Shown piece after piece: positions 45,601 through 56,205 of a DNA stretch of 64,000 bases. Below the pieces are notes generated by a model that was not told where the DNA came from, made no database searches, and worked only from the letters and a program-made list of their open reading frames with translations. Both the position numbers and the translations under genes were made by a program. The stretch is from Shewanella frigidimarina (GTDB lineage Bacteria > Pseudomonadota > Gammaproteobacteria > Enterobacterales > Shewanellaceae): contig NZ_RKKE01000002.1 of assembly GCF_003797125.1 (NCBI RefSeq), positions 781,661 to 845,660 on the forward strand, given 5' to 3'. The first letter of the stretch is position 1. The number at the start of each line of letters is the position of its first letter.

Positions 45601-48600
45601 ATGGCGAAATCGACTTCTTACAGTCAAACACTTGAACAACTTAATGCATTGTTAGCGCAGCGTATTGTGATTTTAGATGGCGCCATGGGCACCATGATCC
45701 AAGACTATAAGTTGGAAGAAGAAGATTATCGTGGCGAGCGTTTTAAAGATTGGCATTGCGATGTTAAAGGCAACAATGACTTATTAGTACTCAGCCAACC
45801 GCAAATCATTAAAGATATTCATACTCAGTACCTGCTAAACGGTGCCGACATTATTGAAACCAACACCTTTAATGCCACCACCATTGCCATGGCCGACTAC
45901 GACATGCAGTCACTGGCTGCTGAAATTAACCTTGCTGGCGCCCGAGTCGCCCGCCAAGCAGCAGATGAAGTAGCAGCACAAACTGGTTCACCACGTTATG
46001 TTGCCGGTGTATTAGGCCCAACCAACCGTACCTGTTCTATCAGCCCAGACGTTAACGACCCAGGATTTCGTAATGTCAGTTTCGATCAATTAGTTGAAGC
46101 TTATGTCGAATCAACCAGCGCCTTAATTGAAGGCGGCGCCGATATCATTATGGTTGAAACCATTTTTGATACCTTAAACGCCAAAGCCGCCCTGTTCGCG
46201 ATTGAAAAAGTATTCGATCAGCTTGGCGATCGCTTACCCGTTATGATCTCGGGCACTATTACCGACGCCTCAGGCCGCACACTAACCGGCCAAACAACCG
46301 AAGCCTTTTATAACTCTTTACGCCACATCAAGCCGTTATCGATTGGCCTTAACTGCGCCCTTGGGCCTAAAGAGTTACGCCCGTACGTTGAAGAATTGTC
46401 ACGTATTGCCGAATGTTATGTTTCCGCCCACCCAAATGCTGGCTTACCCAACGAATTTGGTGGCTATGATGAAACCCCAGAAGAAATGGCCGAAGTCATT
46501 AATCAATGGGCGCAAGAAGGCATGCTCAATATTGTCGGTGGTTGTTGTGGCAGCACACCGGCTCACATTAATGCCATTCGTGAAGCAGTACTCCGACACG
46601 AACCAAGACAGATCCCAGATCTTCCAGTCGCGTGTCGTTTATCTGGCCTAGAACCACTCACTATCGATAAAAACTCGCTATTTGTTAACGTCGGCGAGCG
46701 CGCAAACGTGACTGGTTCGGCTAAGTTTTTGCGCTTAATTAAAGAAGAAAAGTTTGAAGAAGCATTAGATGTCGTGCGCGAGCAAGTTGAAAATGGCGCG
46801 CAAATTATCGACGTCAACATGGACGAAGGTATGCTCGATGGCGTAGCGTCTATGGCGAAGTTTTTAAACTTAATCGCCTCTGAGCCCGACATCTCGCGTG
46901 TGCCAATCATGATTGACTCATCAAAATGGGAAGTGATAGAAGCGGGCCTTAAATGTGTTCAAGGCAAGTCGATTGTTAACTCTATTTCGATGAAAGAAGG
47001 CGAAGCCAAGTTTATTGAGCAAGCTACCTTAGTGAAGCGCTATGGCGCTGCCGCCATTGTCATGGCCTTTGACGAAGACGGCCAAGCTGATACACGTGAG
47101 CGTAAAACCCAAATTTGTACCCGTGCTTATCGCATTTTGGTCGATGTGGTTGGCTTTCCACCAGAAGACATTATTTTTGATCCCAATATCTTCGCCATTG
47201 CCACCGGTATCGATGAACACGACAACTATGCCGTCGACTTTATCGAATCGATAAAAGACATCAAAGCCACCTTGCCACACGCGATGATCTCCGGTGGCGT
47301 GTCTAACGTGTCATTCTCGTTCCGTGGTAACAACCCAGTACGCGAAGCCATTCACGCGGTATTTTTATACCATGCCATTCAAGCAGGCATGGACATGGGT
47401 ATTGTTAACGCAGGTCAGTTAGCCATATACGATGATATTGACCCAGAGCTCAAAAAACGGGTTGAAAACGTAGTCCAAAACTTACCTTGCCCGGTTGCCG
47501 ACTCAAGTAACACCGAACAACTACTCGACATCGCTGAAAGCTTTAGAGGCGACGGCTCACAAGTGGCCAAAAAAGAAGATTTAGCTTGGCGTAGTTGGCC
47601 GGTATCCAAACGTTTGTCGCACGCATTGGTTAAAGGCATTACCGAATTTATTGATGAAGACACCGAAGCCGCTCGCCTAGAAGCCGTGCGCCCGCTCGAT
47701 GTTATCGAAGGCTCGTTAATGGACGGCATGAACGTGGTCGGCGACTTATTTGGCGCGGGCAAAATGTTCTTACCGCAAGTGGTTAAATCGGCTCGGGTAA
47801 TGAAAAAAGCCGTCGCTTACCTTAATCCTTATATCGAACTCGAAAAAGTGGCAGGCCAGTCAAACGGGCGAATTTTAATGGTCACCGTAAAAGGTGATGT
47901 GCATGACATCGGTAAAAATATCGTCGGTGTGGTACTGGCCTGTAACGGCTACGAAGTGGTCGACCTTGGAGTGATGGTATCGGTCGATAAAATTCTCGAT
48001 GCAGTAAAAGAGCATAATATCGACATCATCGGCATGTCAGGTTTAATCACCCCAAGCTTGGATGAAATGGTTCACAACGTGAAAACCTTCCACCGTGAAG
48101 GCTTAACCATCCCAGCTATTATCGGTGGCGCAACCTGCTCTAAAATTCATACTGCAGTAAAAATAGCCCCGCATTATCCACACGGTGCCATTTACATTGC
48201 CGATGCATCTCGCGCTGTACCTATGGTGTCTAAGCTGATTAATAACGCCACTCGTCAAGCCACCATCGACGAAGCCTACGCAGAATACGACATGATGCGT
48301 GAAAAACGTTTGTCGCAAACCAAGCGTAAAACCATTGTATCGATTGAAGCGGCGCGCGAAAATCGTTGCAAACACGACTGGGACAGCTACACCCCATTCA
48401 CACCTAATGTATTAGGCCGCCAAGTGTTTGAAGACTACCCACTAGAAGACTTAGTTGAACGTATCGATTGGACACCGTTCTTTAGAAGCTGGGAGTTGCA
48501 CGGCCATTACCCAGAAATTTTAAAAGACAAAGTCGTCGGCGAAGAAGCGGTTAAATTGTTTGCTGATGGCCAAGCCATGCTGAAACAAATCATTGCTGAA

Positions 48601-49317
48601 AAGTGGCTTACCGCCAAAGCAGTAATCGGTTTATTCCCAGCCAATACCGTCAACCATGACGACATTGAACTGTATACCGATGAAAGCCGCACCACATTGG
48701 AAATGACCACTCATCATCTACGTATGCAGCTTGAACGCGTGGGTAACGACAACTTCTGTTTATCAGACTTTGTTGCCCCAAAAGATTCAGGCGTTGCTGA
48801 TTACATGGGCGGTTTTGCGGTAACGACGGGGCACGGTATTGATGAACATGTTGCCCGCTTTGAAGCCAATCACGATGACTACAACGCTATTATGCTCAAA
48901 TGCTTAGCAGACCGTTTAGCCGAAGCTTTTGCCGAGCGTATGCACGAACGTGTTCGTAAAGAGTTTTGGGGTTATGCCGCGGATGAAGTACTCGACAATG
49001 AAGCGTTAATTCGCGAGCGTTATAAAGGCATTCGCCCTGCACCAGGTTACCCAGCATGCCCTGACCACACTGAAAAAGGTTTGTTATGGGATTTACTCAA
49101 ACCCGATGAAACTATCGATTTGAACATCACCGAAAGCTTTGCCATGTACCCAACCGCAGCGGTATCTGGCTGGTACTTTGCACATCCGAAATCACGCTAT
49201 TTTGGCGTGACCAATATTGGTAAAGATCAGGTTGAAGACTACGCTAAGCGTAAAGGCATGACGTTGGCAGAAGCAGAGAAGTGGTTGTCACCGATATTGG
49301 ACTATGATCCAGAATAG
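45601..49317 (+). CDS. metH: Cobalamin-dependent methionine synthase
   Basis: 1238 residues (E. coli 1227). Modules in order: homocysteine domain with Zn Cys in GLNCALGP and GGCCGSTP; pterin/methyl-THF domain ([27 protein letters not shown]); cap and cobalamin-binding domain with the B12 His in [12 protein letters not shown] (about 765) and [10 protein letters not shown]; and the SAM-dependent reactivation domain ([29 protein letters not shown]). Makes methionine from homocysteine. AAGGT precedes the ATG. B12 supply genes lie next to it. Confidence 0.98.
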   Translation: MAKSTSYSQTLEQLNALLAQRIVILDGAMGTMIQDYKLEEEDYRGERFKDWHCDVKGNNDLLVLSQPQIIKDIHTQYLLNGADIIETNTFNATTIAMADYDMQSLAAEINLAGARVARQAADEVAAQTGSPRYVAGVLGPTNRTCSISPDVNDPGFRNVSFDQLVEAYVESTSALIEGGADIIMVETIFDTLNAKAALFAIEKVFDQLGDRLPVMISGTITDASGRTLTGQTTEAFYNSLRHIKPLSIGLNCALGPKELRPYVEELSRIAECYVSAHPNAGLPNEFGGYDETPEEMAEVINQWAQEGMLNIVGGCCGSTPAHINAIREAVLRHEPRQIPDLPVACRLSGLEPLTIDKNSLFVNVGERANVTGSAKFLRLIKEEKFEEALDVVREQVENGAQIIDVNMDEGMLDGVASMAKFLNLIASEPDISRVPIMIDSSKWEVIEAGLKCVQGKSIVNSISMKEGEAKFIEQATLVKRYGAAAIVMAFDEDGQADTRERKTQICTRAYRILVDVVGFPPEDIIFDPNIFAIATGIDEHDNYAVDFIESIKDIKATLPHAMISGGVSNVSFSFRGNNPVREAIHAVFLYHAIQAGMDMGIVNAGQLAIYDDIDPELKKRVENVVQNLPCPVADSSNTEQLLDIAESFRGDGSQVAKKEDLAWRSWPVSKRLSHALVKGITEFIDEDTEAARLEAVRPLDVIEGSLMDGMNVVGDLFGAGKMFLPQVVKSARVMKKAVAYLNPYIELEKVAGQSNGRILMVTVKGDVHDIGKNIVGVVLACNGYEVVDLGVMVSVDKILDAVKEHNIDIIGMSGLITPSLDEMVHNVKTFHREGLTIPAIIGGATCSKIHTAVKIAPHYPHGAIYIADASRAVPMVSKLINNATRQATIDEAYAEYDMMREKRLSQTKRKTIVSIEAARENRCKHDWDSYTPFTPNVLGRQVFEDYPLEDLVERIDWTPFFRSWELHGHYPEILKDKVVGEEAVKLFADGQAMLKQIIAEKWLTAKAVIGLFPANTVNHDDIELYTDESRTTLEMTTHHLRMQLERVGNDNFCLSDFVAPKDSGVADYMGGFAVTTGHGIDEHVARFEANHDDYNAIMLKCLADRLAEAFAERMHERVRKEFWGYAADEVLDNEALIRERYKGIRPAPGYPACPDHTEKGLLWDLLKPDETIDLNITESFAMYPTAAVSGWYFAHPKSRYFGVTNIGKDQVEDYAKRKGMTLAEAEKWLSPILDYDPE

Positions 49318-49432
49318 ATTTATTTCGAATAGAATGAGGTCAAGAGTAGAAAGAGATCCTGAATAGAGAGCAGCCCTGAGTAGATAGTGCTCCTGAATAA
49401 AAAGTACTCGCAATTAGAGAGTAATTAAAAAT

Positions 49433-49470
49433 AAAGAGTAACCTTGAGCCATCACGGTTACTCTTTTTTT
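49433..49470 (+). terminator. Intrinsic terminator of metH
   Basis: Eleven-bp stem aaagagtaacc / ggttactcttt with a 12-nt loop and a T7 tract, 116 bp after the metH stop. Confidence 0.9.
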
Positions 49471-49785
49471 ATGTCCAAACTTGGTTTGGATTTTGGTCAA
49501 AAGGCTCCATACAGCACGGGTCAAATCAAGCGTCATTCCGGCAATGCATTTTAGCCGGGATCCAGCTTCGTCGTTTTTACAATAAATAACTCAAAACGTC
49601 ATTGATCTTCTCAATTTAATCTACTGCTGGATAAAGTAAAAAGATCTCAGCCGGACATACCCTTTTCATTATTACACTATAAAAAATAGTCATTTATAAT
49701 AATAGATACCCTTAAAGAATCACTCTACAATAACTTCGTTTAAATAATAATCATCTGAATTACAAAGCAGGGAGTTGCTTCATCT
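49471..49785. other. Spacer with a solitary REP-like element
   Basis: The inverted-repeat REP-like unit gtcattccggcaatgc...tagccgggatccag lies at 49533-49563, without the repeat head that follows it elsewhere. The rest is AT-rich with no gene seen and must carry the promoter of the next gene. Confidence 0.6.
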
Positions 49786-50358
49786 ATGGCCTATAGAGCA
49801 TATATTGGGATTTTTGCATTCCTGTGTCTGATTGTCGCCGTTAGTTGCTACTCGGAGGAGTCAATGTTTAGCATGTTTAAAAAAGTCGATGTCGAAGTGT
49901 TTCCTGAAGTGATAGGTAGCTTAACCCATGAGGGAAAACCTCTAGCCGGTATTAAGCTAAAAAGGGGTTATCAATACTCTGGTGTCATGGAAGAAAAAGA
50001 ATGGGACTACACCACTACAGACGCTGATGGAAAATTTAGCTTTCCTGAAATCATTTACAGCACAGCACATCCAAATAAGCCTTTTGCAGAAACACGTGTA
50101 TCTCAAACTATTAAAATCGCTGAAGGAAGTCATTCAGATCTAAGACTTTGGCTATCGGTATCTACAGGCGAAAAACATATTTCATATTTAGCTGAAAGGT
50201 TGACGCAATTAAACTGCGACGTATCAAATGAAGAAGTTAAAAATGAAATCATTGATGAAGCGTTCCCTAGTGGTGTTGTGCGCTATCAGGTATTGAGTAT
50301 TTGTCGCTGGCCAGAATTAGAACGATTGGAAGTACAGAAAAGAGAAAAATACGGATGA
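49786..50358 (+). CDS. Envelope protein with carboxypeptidase-regulatory-like domain (possible DUF6795; candidate immunity protein)
   Basis: 190 residues. An N-terminal hydrophobic segment (about 5-21, ending VAVSC, possibly a weak lipobox) is followed by a beta domain: GSLTHEGKPLAGIKLKRG, DYTTTDADGKFSFPE. The C-terminal part has LAERLTQLNCDVSNEE and LSICRWPELERLE. Homologous to the product of the 52.4 kb gene and to the fragment at 50.5 kb. AT-rich. Position next to a lipase suggests immunity; not proven. Confidence 0.72.
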   Translation: MAYRAYIGIFAFLCLIVAVSCYSEESMFSMFKKVDVEVFPEVIGSLTHEGKPLAGIKLKRGYQYSGVMEEKEWDYTTTDADGKFSFPEIIYSTAHPNKPFAETRVSQTIKIAEGSHSDLRLWLSVSTGEKHISYLAERLTQLNCDVSNEEVKNEIIDEAFPSGVVRYQVLSICRWPELERLEVQKREKYG

Positions 50359-50469
50359 TATTTAGTCTGGCCAATCAAGATCAATCTTTGCGGATAGAAT
50401 ATCCATCCAATAAGAATATAGAATGAGCATTTACTCACTCAATAGAAAATACCCTTACATAATCACTCT

Positions 50470-50673
50470 TCTGTAACTAAAGGTGAAAAGCATATTCCTC
50501 TATTAGCCGAAAGATTAGTGCAGTTAAATTGTGACTTATCCAATGAAGCTATTAACCAAGAGATCATAGAAGAAATTAGTAATGGAGTTCCACGACTACA
50601 GGTATTGAGTATTTGTCGCTGGCCAGAATTAGAACAACTTGAAGTTGAGAAACGCAAACAATACGATAATTAA
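50470..50673 (+). pseudogene. Truncated copy of the preceding gene (3' third only)
   Basis: 68 codons with no start align to the C-terminus of the 49.8 kb product: GEKHIPLLAERLVQLNCDLS, then LQVLSICRWPELEQLEVEKR. The N-terminal half is missing. Third-codon differences show it is an old, diverged copy. Confidence 0.85.
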
Positions 50674-50682
50674 AATATTAAA

Positions 50683-50738
50683 CTCTAAAACTCTAAAACT
50701 CTAAAACTCTAAAACTCTAAAACTCTAAAACTCTAAAA
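50683..50738. repeat. Period-8 tandem repeat, 7 units
   Basis: Seven perfect ctctaaaa units, starting 10 bp after the truncated copy. Non-coding; a second period-8 array in this window besides that at 10.4 kb. Confidence 0.95.
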
Positions 50739-50756
50739 ATATGAACACCTCTTCCA

Positions 50757-51170
50757 TTAAAATGTCTTAGTTATATTATTTTCTTCCATAAAAGTATCAG
50801 CATTAACTGTAGCCATTATCCCCCCAAAAGAAATAGTGAACATAACTATAAATGGTATGGGTTTAAAAAAATCATTACTTAAAAATCCACTTCCATACCA
50901 GTGTATTAGTATCGCCGCTAAAAAGCACATAAATGCAAACTTATTTGCAAAATACATAAGTGGTATCTCAAATGCGCCAAGTGTTTTTTTCTTCTTAAGA
51001 AATTCAAGTGGGAGTACGAAATAAAAATTAACCGAAAGCAATGTCACAAAACCTATTACAATCCCACCTGGGAAAAAGGAATAATAGCTAAAAACATCAT
51101 ACCCAATGGTTAATGAATATATTCCAACTAAAATCCAAAATAATATCAATGGCCCTACAATTAATCCCAT
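50757..51170 (-). CDS. Polytopic membrane protein, unknown
   Basis: 137 residues from the ATG at 51170, just after a GGAGGGT ribosome site. Four membrane helices (about 4-22, 32-52, 70-88, 98-118). No recognised family. It lies 70 bp downstream of the lipase on the same strand, so it may be co-transcribed and could be an additional immunity protein or a transporter-like orphan. Confidence 0.7.
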   Translation of the reverse strand: MGLIVGPLILFWILVGIYSLTIGYDVFSYYSFFPGGIVIGFVTLLSVNFYFVLPLEFLKKKKTLGAFEIPLMYFANKFAFMCFLAAILIHWYGSGFLSNDFFKPIPFIVMFTISFGGIMATVNADTFMEENNITKTF

Positions 51171-51240
51171 ACCCTCCCCCCCAGCTAAATACAACTATTC
51201 AGATTAATTGTTGATATGTGCTAAAACCATTAAAGGCATA

Positions 51241-52383
51241 TTACACATTTTTCATTGCATTTCTTGCTTGGTTATTAAGACGACCAAGAGTAATGTTAAA
51301 AACCCATTTTATGAATGAAAAAGTATACTTAATCACGGTAATAGCAGGTTTTCCGGCAAAAACAATCATATGCCCTAACAAGCCTTTTAACTGTTCTTCA
51401 AAGCCAACTGTATTGGCAAGATCACAAACAAATCTTGCCATAAGATCATAAGCAGTGGCAATTGTTGTCCCACCAGCTTGTATTGCCGCAATCAAACCGG
51501 TACCACCACCATCAATGATAAGTGTCATTAAAGCAGCTGCAATTTTATCAGCCCAATGTGAAGAATATGTCGTTTGTAATCTATTTTCGTAATTAAGAAC
51601 GACTCGCTGATACATAGAACCAGCAACTTGGCTGTACATATCATCCCATTGTTCATAGTTAGTAGTATGAACATAACCGGGTGCTGTTTCCATACTATGC
51701 GCTTTAGGGCTTAAGCCCTGCTCTCTCACAGGCACATACTCACTGCCATTAATATGCACATGGCAGAAAGGCCAAACAGGAACTTTAGGGACAGGGTCAG
51801 AGCCATGAACACAGCGATATACTTTGTCAATGCGAGCGCTACTTTTAATCGCAAAGTCTTTATACCCAACTCGAGGACAGCCAAAAGTGTATAAGTAAAC
51901 GGTTTTGTTGTATGTAGTTTTTACCCAATTCGCGACTAAAGTTGCTAATGCACCGCCTAAACTATGACCAACACAATGGATAATACCTGTACTGTTTAAC
52001 ACTTCAGGTTTATCTAAGTATGTAGCTAATCCATCCCTAAAAGATTCAAATGTTGTTTGAAAACCGGTATGAACTAAGCTACCTGAATCATTGCTTTTTG
52101 AGTGGGCGGTTATATCGGTTACCGCATCAGCTAAAGTATTTGTTCCTCGTATTGCGATTACGTGGTCGCCCTTATGTTGCTGACTATGTCCTTGGCCAAT
52201 AAGTAAAAACCCTGTCGTTTCACGCCAAAAGAAACCACCTGACGATGCTTGCTGAACATCATCTGTACTAAATTTGAAATGCTTCTTGACTCTTCTATCG
52301 GGAAGTATTTTTCCAGAGGGATTTTTAATATCATAAGCTAGCAACGCTAGCAAAGAAGCTATATTTGGGGCTATAACACTCAT
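51241..52383 (-). CDS. Class 3 lipase (candidate T6SS-type effector)
   Basis: 380 residues without signal peptide. Lipase_3 domain: HVIAIRGTN (about 70), HTGFQTTFESF, nucleophile GHSLGGALATL (Ser about 145), CPRVGYKDFA, acidic residue in HGSDPVPKVP (about 196) and a His after (VHINGS or YVHTTN). The C-terminal ~130 residues include hydrophobic stretches (ALMTLIIDGGGTGLIAAIQ, FSFIKWVFN). A lipase without export signal next to small envelope proteins fits a contact-delivered phospholipase. AAGGATGAAAT precedes the ATG. Confidence 0.85.
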   Translation of the reverse strand: MSVIAPNIASLLALLAYDIKNPSGKILPDRRVKKHFKFSTDDVQQASSGGFFWRETTGFLLIGQGHSQQHKGDHVIAIRGTNTLADAVTDITAHSKSNDSGSLVHTGFQTTFESFRDGLATYLDKPEVLNSTGIIHCVGHSLGGALATLVANWVKTTYNKTVYLYTFGCPRVGYKDFAIKSSARIDKVYRCVHGSDPVPKVPVWPFCHVHINGSEYVPVREQGLSPKAHSMETAPGYVHTTNYEQWDDMYSQVAGSMYQRVVLNYENRLQTTYSSHWADKIAAALMTLIIDGGGTGLIAAIQAGGTTIATAYDLMARFVCDLANTVGFEEQLKGLLGHMIVFAGKPAITVIKYTFSFIKWVFNITLGRLNNQARNAMKNV

Positions 52384-52425
52384 ATTTCATCCTTAAAATA
52401 AGTAGGCGAGACTAAATTAATAAAT

Positions 52426-53079
52426 CTAGTCTTTTAAATTATCAAAACTCGTAATCTCTTCTAAATCTTCACCATAATAAACAGAAAACAATTCACCTTC
52501 CCAATAACAAATAGAGGCTATTGGTTGGCTTGACCTCAAACCAAACTGAGTTAAATCGACTTCATATTGTAATTCTTTGTTTTGTAAGTCTGCATTTAAT
52601 TGCATTAAATACTGATTTAAATAAGGTACTGAAGTCCAATTTTTACTTATAAACCAAAGCCAGTAATACTTATCTTCCCCATCTTTTATCTCGTCAAGAT
52701 CTTTCTTAATGTAAATTTCTTGCCTAAGACGAGCATCTTGTCCAAAAATATTACCTGGGGCATTTGACTTAACTTTAACCTCGTTAAATGAAAACTCACC
52801 ATTTGTATCGGTTAATGCATAGTCAATAATCGGTTCGCCTTTATCATATCCACCATAGGAGAGCTCTCTAACAACCTCCATACCCAAAACTGGAATGCCA
52901 TTACGGGTAATACGCCCTTTGACAGGAGCCGATAACTCAACTTCATATCGTTTCAAAAATCCGAACACAGTTTCATCTCCTTCAGGATAAGCATATGAAA
53001 AAAAAACGATTACAGATAAACATAACGAAACCGTAAATAATAGAAAATAACGATATTTATCAATAATACTTTTTAACAT
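52426..53079 (-). CDS. Envelope protein, paralogue of the 49.8 kb gene (candidate immunity)
   Basis: 217 residues from the ATG at 53079 (AGAGG upstream; frame open to 53178). One membrane anchor (about 11-30), then KGRITRNGIPVLGMEVVREL, DYALTDTNGEFSFNE, YLMQLNADLQNKELQYEV and ASICYWEGE, matching the 49.8 kb protein segment by segment. It starts the leftward unit with the lipase, 42 bp upstream of it. In effector-immunity pairs the immunity protein often is the immediate neighbour. Confidence 0.75.
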   Translation of the reverse strand: MLKSIIDKYRYFLLFTVSLCLSVIVFFSYAYPEGDETVFGFLKRYEVELSAPVKGRITRNGIPVLGMEVVRELSYGGYDKGEPIIDYALTDTNGEFSFNEVKVKSNAPGNIFGQDARLRQEIYIKKDLDEIKDGEDKYYWLWFISKNWTSVPYLNQYLMQLNADLQNKELQYEVDLTQFGLRSSQPIASICYWEGELFSVYYGEDLEEITSFDNLKD

Positions 53080-53397
53080 CCTCCCAACCTCTTGCTCATG
53101 TAATAAAAATAAAAAATCACTCGTAATATAGAGATAGAATAGAACATCCCTGCCTATTGGGAAGCTAACTTTAACCAAAAAATCTTTTGTAATCTATAGC
53201 CCTATTGGATGTAAAAAACACACTATAAACATTAAATTTAGTAATTCCATTCTTGTATATAAATTAACAATATAGAATCCATGCACTAATAAAAATTGAC
53301 TGAATCGACTCTAACAATTGGTAAACTGATGATATTGGCATGCTCCGGACTGTTGCCTGAGGACTTTGCTTTGTTTGGACATCAATAAAGCTACGGT

Positions 53398-53844
53398 TTA
53401 TTGATAAACGCTGCCATTGTGTTTTAGCCAGCCGCCTGGGTGTTGGCCGCGTGGGTCGTGGTGAGTCCAATGGATGACACCACCTTTGTTATTAAATTCA
53501 TAAACACCGTAAAATTCGACGGTATCACCGACATTTAAGTTTTCTATCCGTGGGGCTAAATCAATATTATGGGCAACTAATAGCGTGTTTCCGCTGGCTA
53601 TTTTTAGAATAAATCGTTGATGGCGGCTGCCTTTAAGATCATCGAAAAGTATTTTTACCACATACCCTGAACCACCGATTTGAAGGTTACTCTGCTTATT
53701 ATCAATGGCATTTTGTAACGCACTATCACTGCCAGCGGTATAGCCAGCATAAACGTTTTGTACAATTTGAGTGGTTTCAACGTTTTTGCCTAAATAGCCA
53801 AATATCGCGAGGCCAAGTAAGCAGATAACTAAGATTTTTTTCAT
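53398..53844 (-). CDS. DUF3465-family exported protein
   Basis: 148 residues with an N-terminal signal or anchor (about 1-19). A small OB-like beta barrel with HQRFILKIASGNTLLVAHN and the characteristic end IHWTHHDPRGQHPGGWLKHNG. Function of the family unknown. A GGAAT ribosome site lies 11 bases before the ATG. Confidence 0.85.
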   Translation of the reverse strand: MKKILVICLLGLAIFGYLGKNVETTQIVQNVYAGYTAGSDSALQNAIDNKQSNLQIGGSGYVVKILFDDLKGSRHQRFILKIASGNTLLVAHNIDLAPRIENLNVGDTVEFYGVYEFNNKGGVIHWTHHDPRGQHPGGWLKHNGSVYQ

Positions 53845-53938
53845 GTTTATTAATTCCTTTTAAACAACAATCAAAATAAAGCTGAACAAAAACGCGATAG
53901 TTTATCGCGTTTTTAATAAGTAATCTAACGTCCAAAAT

Positions 53939-54361
53939 CTATTTAATCGACTCTAGCCATTGGTTAAATGACGATGCGGGCATAGCGCCGGATTGTTGTG
54001 CAAGCACTTTGCCTTGTTTAAATACCATCAGGGTTGGGATCGAGCGAATATTGAATTGGGCAGCAAGGGCTTGTTGCTCTTCGGTGTTGAGCTTGCCGAA
54101 ACGAAACTTAGGTTCCCATTTCTTGGCTGCTTGAGTAAATACCGGCGCAAAGTTTTTACACGGACCGCACCAGCTAGCCCAAAAGTCGACCACCAGTGGT
54201 AACTCTGATTTATTAGCATGCTGGCTAAAATTGGCAGCAGTAAGCTCTATCGGTTCACCAACGAATAGGCTTTGTTTACACTTCCCACAGGTTGGTTGTT
54301 GTTCAAGACGTTCTTCCGGTACGCGATTTAAGGTATCGCAATGGGGGCAAGCTATTATCAT
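53939..54361 (-). CDS. trxC: Thioredoxin 2
   Basis: 140 residues. An N-terminal zinc-binding pair CPHC and CGKC (residues 5-28) precedes a thioredoxin domain with active site WASWCGPC (about 62-69) and the cis-Pro in IRSIPTLMVF. The zinc region defines TrxC. Cytoplasmic disulfide reduction, usually oxidative-stress linked. Confidence 0.95.
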   Translation of the reverse strand: MIIACPHCDTLNRVPEERLEQQPTCGKCKQSLFVGEPIELTAANFSQHANKSELPLVVDFWASWCGPCKNFAPVFTQAAKKWEPKFRFGKLNTEEQQALAAQFNIRSIPTLMVFKQGKVLAQQSGAMPASSFNQWLESIK

Positions 54362-54450
54362 GATTAGACCTCATCAACTTCATTATCGAGACTCTTCAAT
54401 CATAAACCTTGTTGGTGTGTTAAACGAATAATCGTTTTAATGTATTATAT

Positions 54451-54920
54451 TATGGCCTGCTGCCATCAACGCTTAACATCGCAAGGTTCCACCCTGCCGG
54501 ATTAATTCGCTTTATGGCCTGCGCCCACCAACGTCGTGGCGCTTCACCCACACCAGAGCAAAGGGGTAAAACGCTTGTACCCCTTTGCAAACCCTCAGCG
54601 TTCCGGCAACTTTTTCGCTTTTTAACCAAACAATAGCAGCGAAAAATTGCGACTAAAATTAATCCAGCTTTGAACCTCGTTTGTAATCGGCCTCGGCCTT
54701 ACTCGAAAATGCTAACGCTTTCGATGGTACATCCTGTACCGCGAAAGCTAGCAGGCATCTGATTGACAGGATGTCGGAATGCCTTGAAGCACATGGATGT
54801 GCGGGAAAGGCCATGGCCAGCTCACGCTATTTTCTTCAACGGCCTCAAGTTCAGAGTTGAATTTAGGCATTTCAAGCTGAGGCATCTAACTCATTTATGG
54901 ACAGAAGTGGATTAGAACTT
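54451..54920 (+). repeat. Dispersed repeat, copy 3 (long variant)
   Basis: Contains a partial head (54451), the gcaaggttccaccctgc block, a full head (54511), a diverged hairpin block, the core ctcgaaaatgctaacgcttt and an extra ~60-bp hairpin insert (ggatgtcggaatgcc...) between gctagc and the ttttcttcaacg block. The tail ends with catttatggaca and ttagaac. Confidence 0.82.
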
Positions 54921-54986
54921 ATCTTTTTATAAAAGTTTACCCTGATTCCACTAAATGCGGCTCTATTTTAGCTTATGGTTTATAAC

Positions 54987-55327
54987 TTATGGCCTGCGGC
55001 CACTAACGTCGTGGCGCTTCGCCCACACCAGACCAAGAGGAAACCAACGGCTGTTCCCTCTTGGAACTCCCAGCCGCCCCGCAACATTTTCAAACAGCGA
55101 AAAGGTCGCCATGGGGATTGATCCAGCTTTTGACTTAGTTTGTAGTCTGCTTCAGCCTTATTCGAAAATGCTAACGCTTCCGATGGTACATCCTGTACCG
55201 CGAAAGCTAGCGGGCCATATATGGCCAGCTCACGCTATTTTCTTCAACGGCCTCAAGTTCAAAGCTGAATTTAGGCTTTTTCAATCAAGGAATCTAAATC
55301 ATTTATGGACATTTCCGAGTTAGAACG
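54987..55327 (+). repeat. Dispersed repeat, copy 4
   Basis: Nearly identical to copy 1 in the head, hairpin, core and the gctagcgggccatatatggc palindrome. Same orientation and tail type as copy 3. Any ORF across it (e.g. 54955-55323) is shared by all copies and is not a gene. Confidence 0.87.
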
Positions 55328-55495
55328 ATTAATCAATTTATATTTTTTCAGATAAGGTTTTGTACTGAAAACTGCTGAGTAAGTGGTAAAATTCACAGCT
55401 CAACTTCACAATTGCACAGACTACTGTTCACAACTGATACCTTCTACTGGTGAGCACGGCACACTCTGCTGGTTAAATTGTCTTCTTCAGCGCAA

Positions 55496-55519
55496 CAAAA
55501 AGCCCCAATGATTGGGGCT
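55496..55519 (-). terminator. Intrinsic terminator of the Sel1 gene
   Basis: agccccaa / ttggggct (55501-55519) with a 3-nt loop; on the minus strand it is followed by TTTTTG. It lies 78 bp after the Sel1 gene stop. Confidence 0.85.
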
Positions 55520-55596
55520 AATTTAGGAGTGAATAAGTTAACAACATTAAACGCGACCTAAATTCGATTGGTCATACCTGTCCTGATAAATATTCT

Positions 55597-56205
55597 CTAT
55601 TGGTTTTTTACACATTCACTAACAATAACTCCATAATTAGATATGTCTTTTCGCACCCTTAAGAAAATATTCCAAGTCCCCTTTATTACTTTTGCTATTC
55701 CTTTTACAACCTCACCACAAGAAATATCCAACCCACCACTCTCCTTCAGGGCTACATAGCTTCCAAGCCTAATTGATTTCTGATAGAGCTCTTTTGCTTT
55801 AGTTAAATTAGGTTGAACACCATGCCCGTAACGATAAATACGAGCTAACATCAATGTGGCTACTAGTCCATCCATATTCGCAGCTATCAAATACAACTGT
55901 TTTGATTTTATGTAGTCTTGATCCACACCGACCCCGAAAAAGTAAAGCCTTCCAAGAGCTGTATAAGCATACATGTCATCACTTAAATCAATCGCTTTTT
56001 TATAATATGTAGCCGCTTTTGAAAAGTCTTGTTCAATAGTCGCTGTTGATGGCATTTCATACAGCCGCCCTATTTCAACCAACGCCTCATCAATTCCATT
56101 TTTAGCCATACTTTTATATAGATAAATAGCTTGGTCGTATTTATTTTCACTCACCAGACGTATTGCATCATCCCATAAAGACAGTTCATCATACTCTGGA
56201 TGCAT
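55597..56205 (-). CDS. Sel1-repeat protein
   Basis: 202 residues, no signal peptide. Four to five Sel1-like repeats (e.g. ALVEIGRLYEMPSTATIEQD, YTALGRLYFFGVGVDQDYIKSKQLY, LMLARIYRYGHGVQPNLTKAKELY). The C-terminal ~45 residues are not repeats. Sel1 proteins are protein-interaction scaffolds. AT-rich and one of two genes inside the second repeat-bracketed island. Confidence 0.8.
   Translation of the reverse strand: MHPEYDELSLWDDAIRLVSENKYDQAIYLYKSMAKNGIDEALVEIGRLYEMPSTATIEQDFSKAATYYKKAIDLSDDMYAYTALGRLYFFGVGVDQDYIKSKQLYLIAANMDGLVATLMLARIYRYGHGVQPNLTKAKELYQKSIRLGSYVALKESGGLDISCGEVVKGIAKVIKGTWNIFLRVRKDISNYGVIVSECVKNQ

Noticed and set aside
53264..53470. 68-codon ORF on the minus strand near DUF3465
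   Set aside because: Overlaps the 3' end of the DUF3465 gene out of frame and has no ribosome site.
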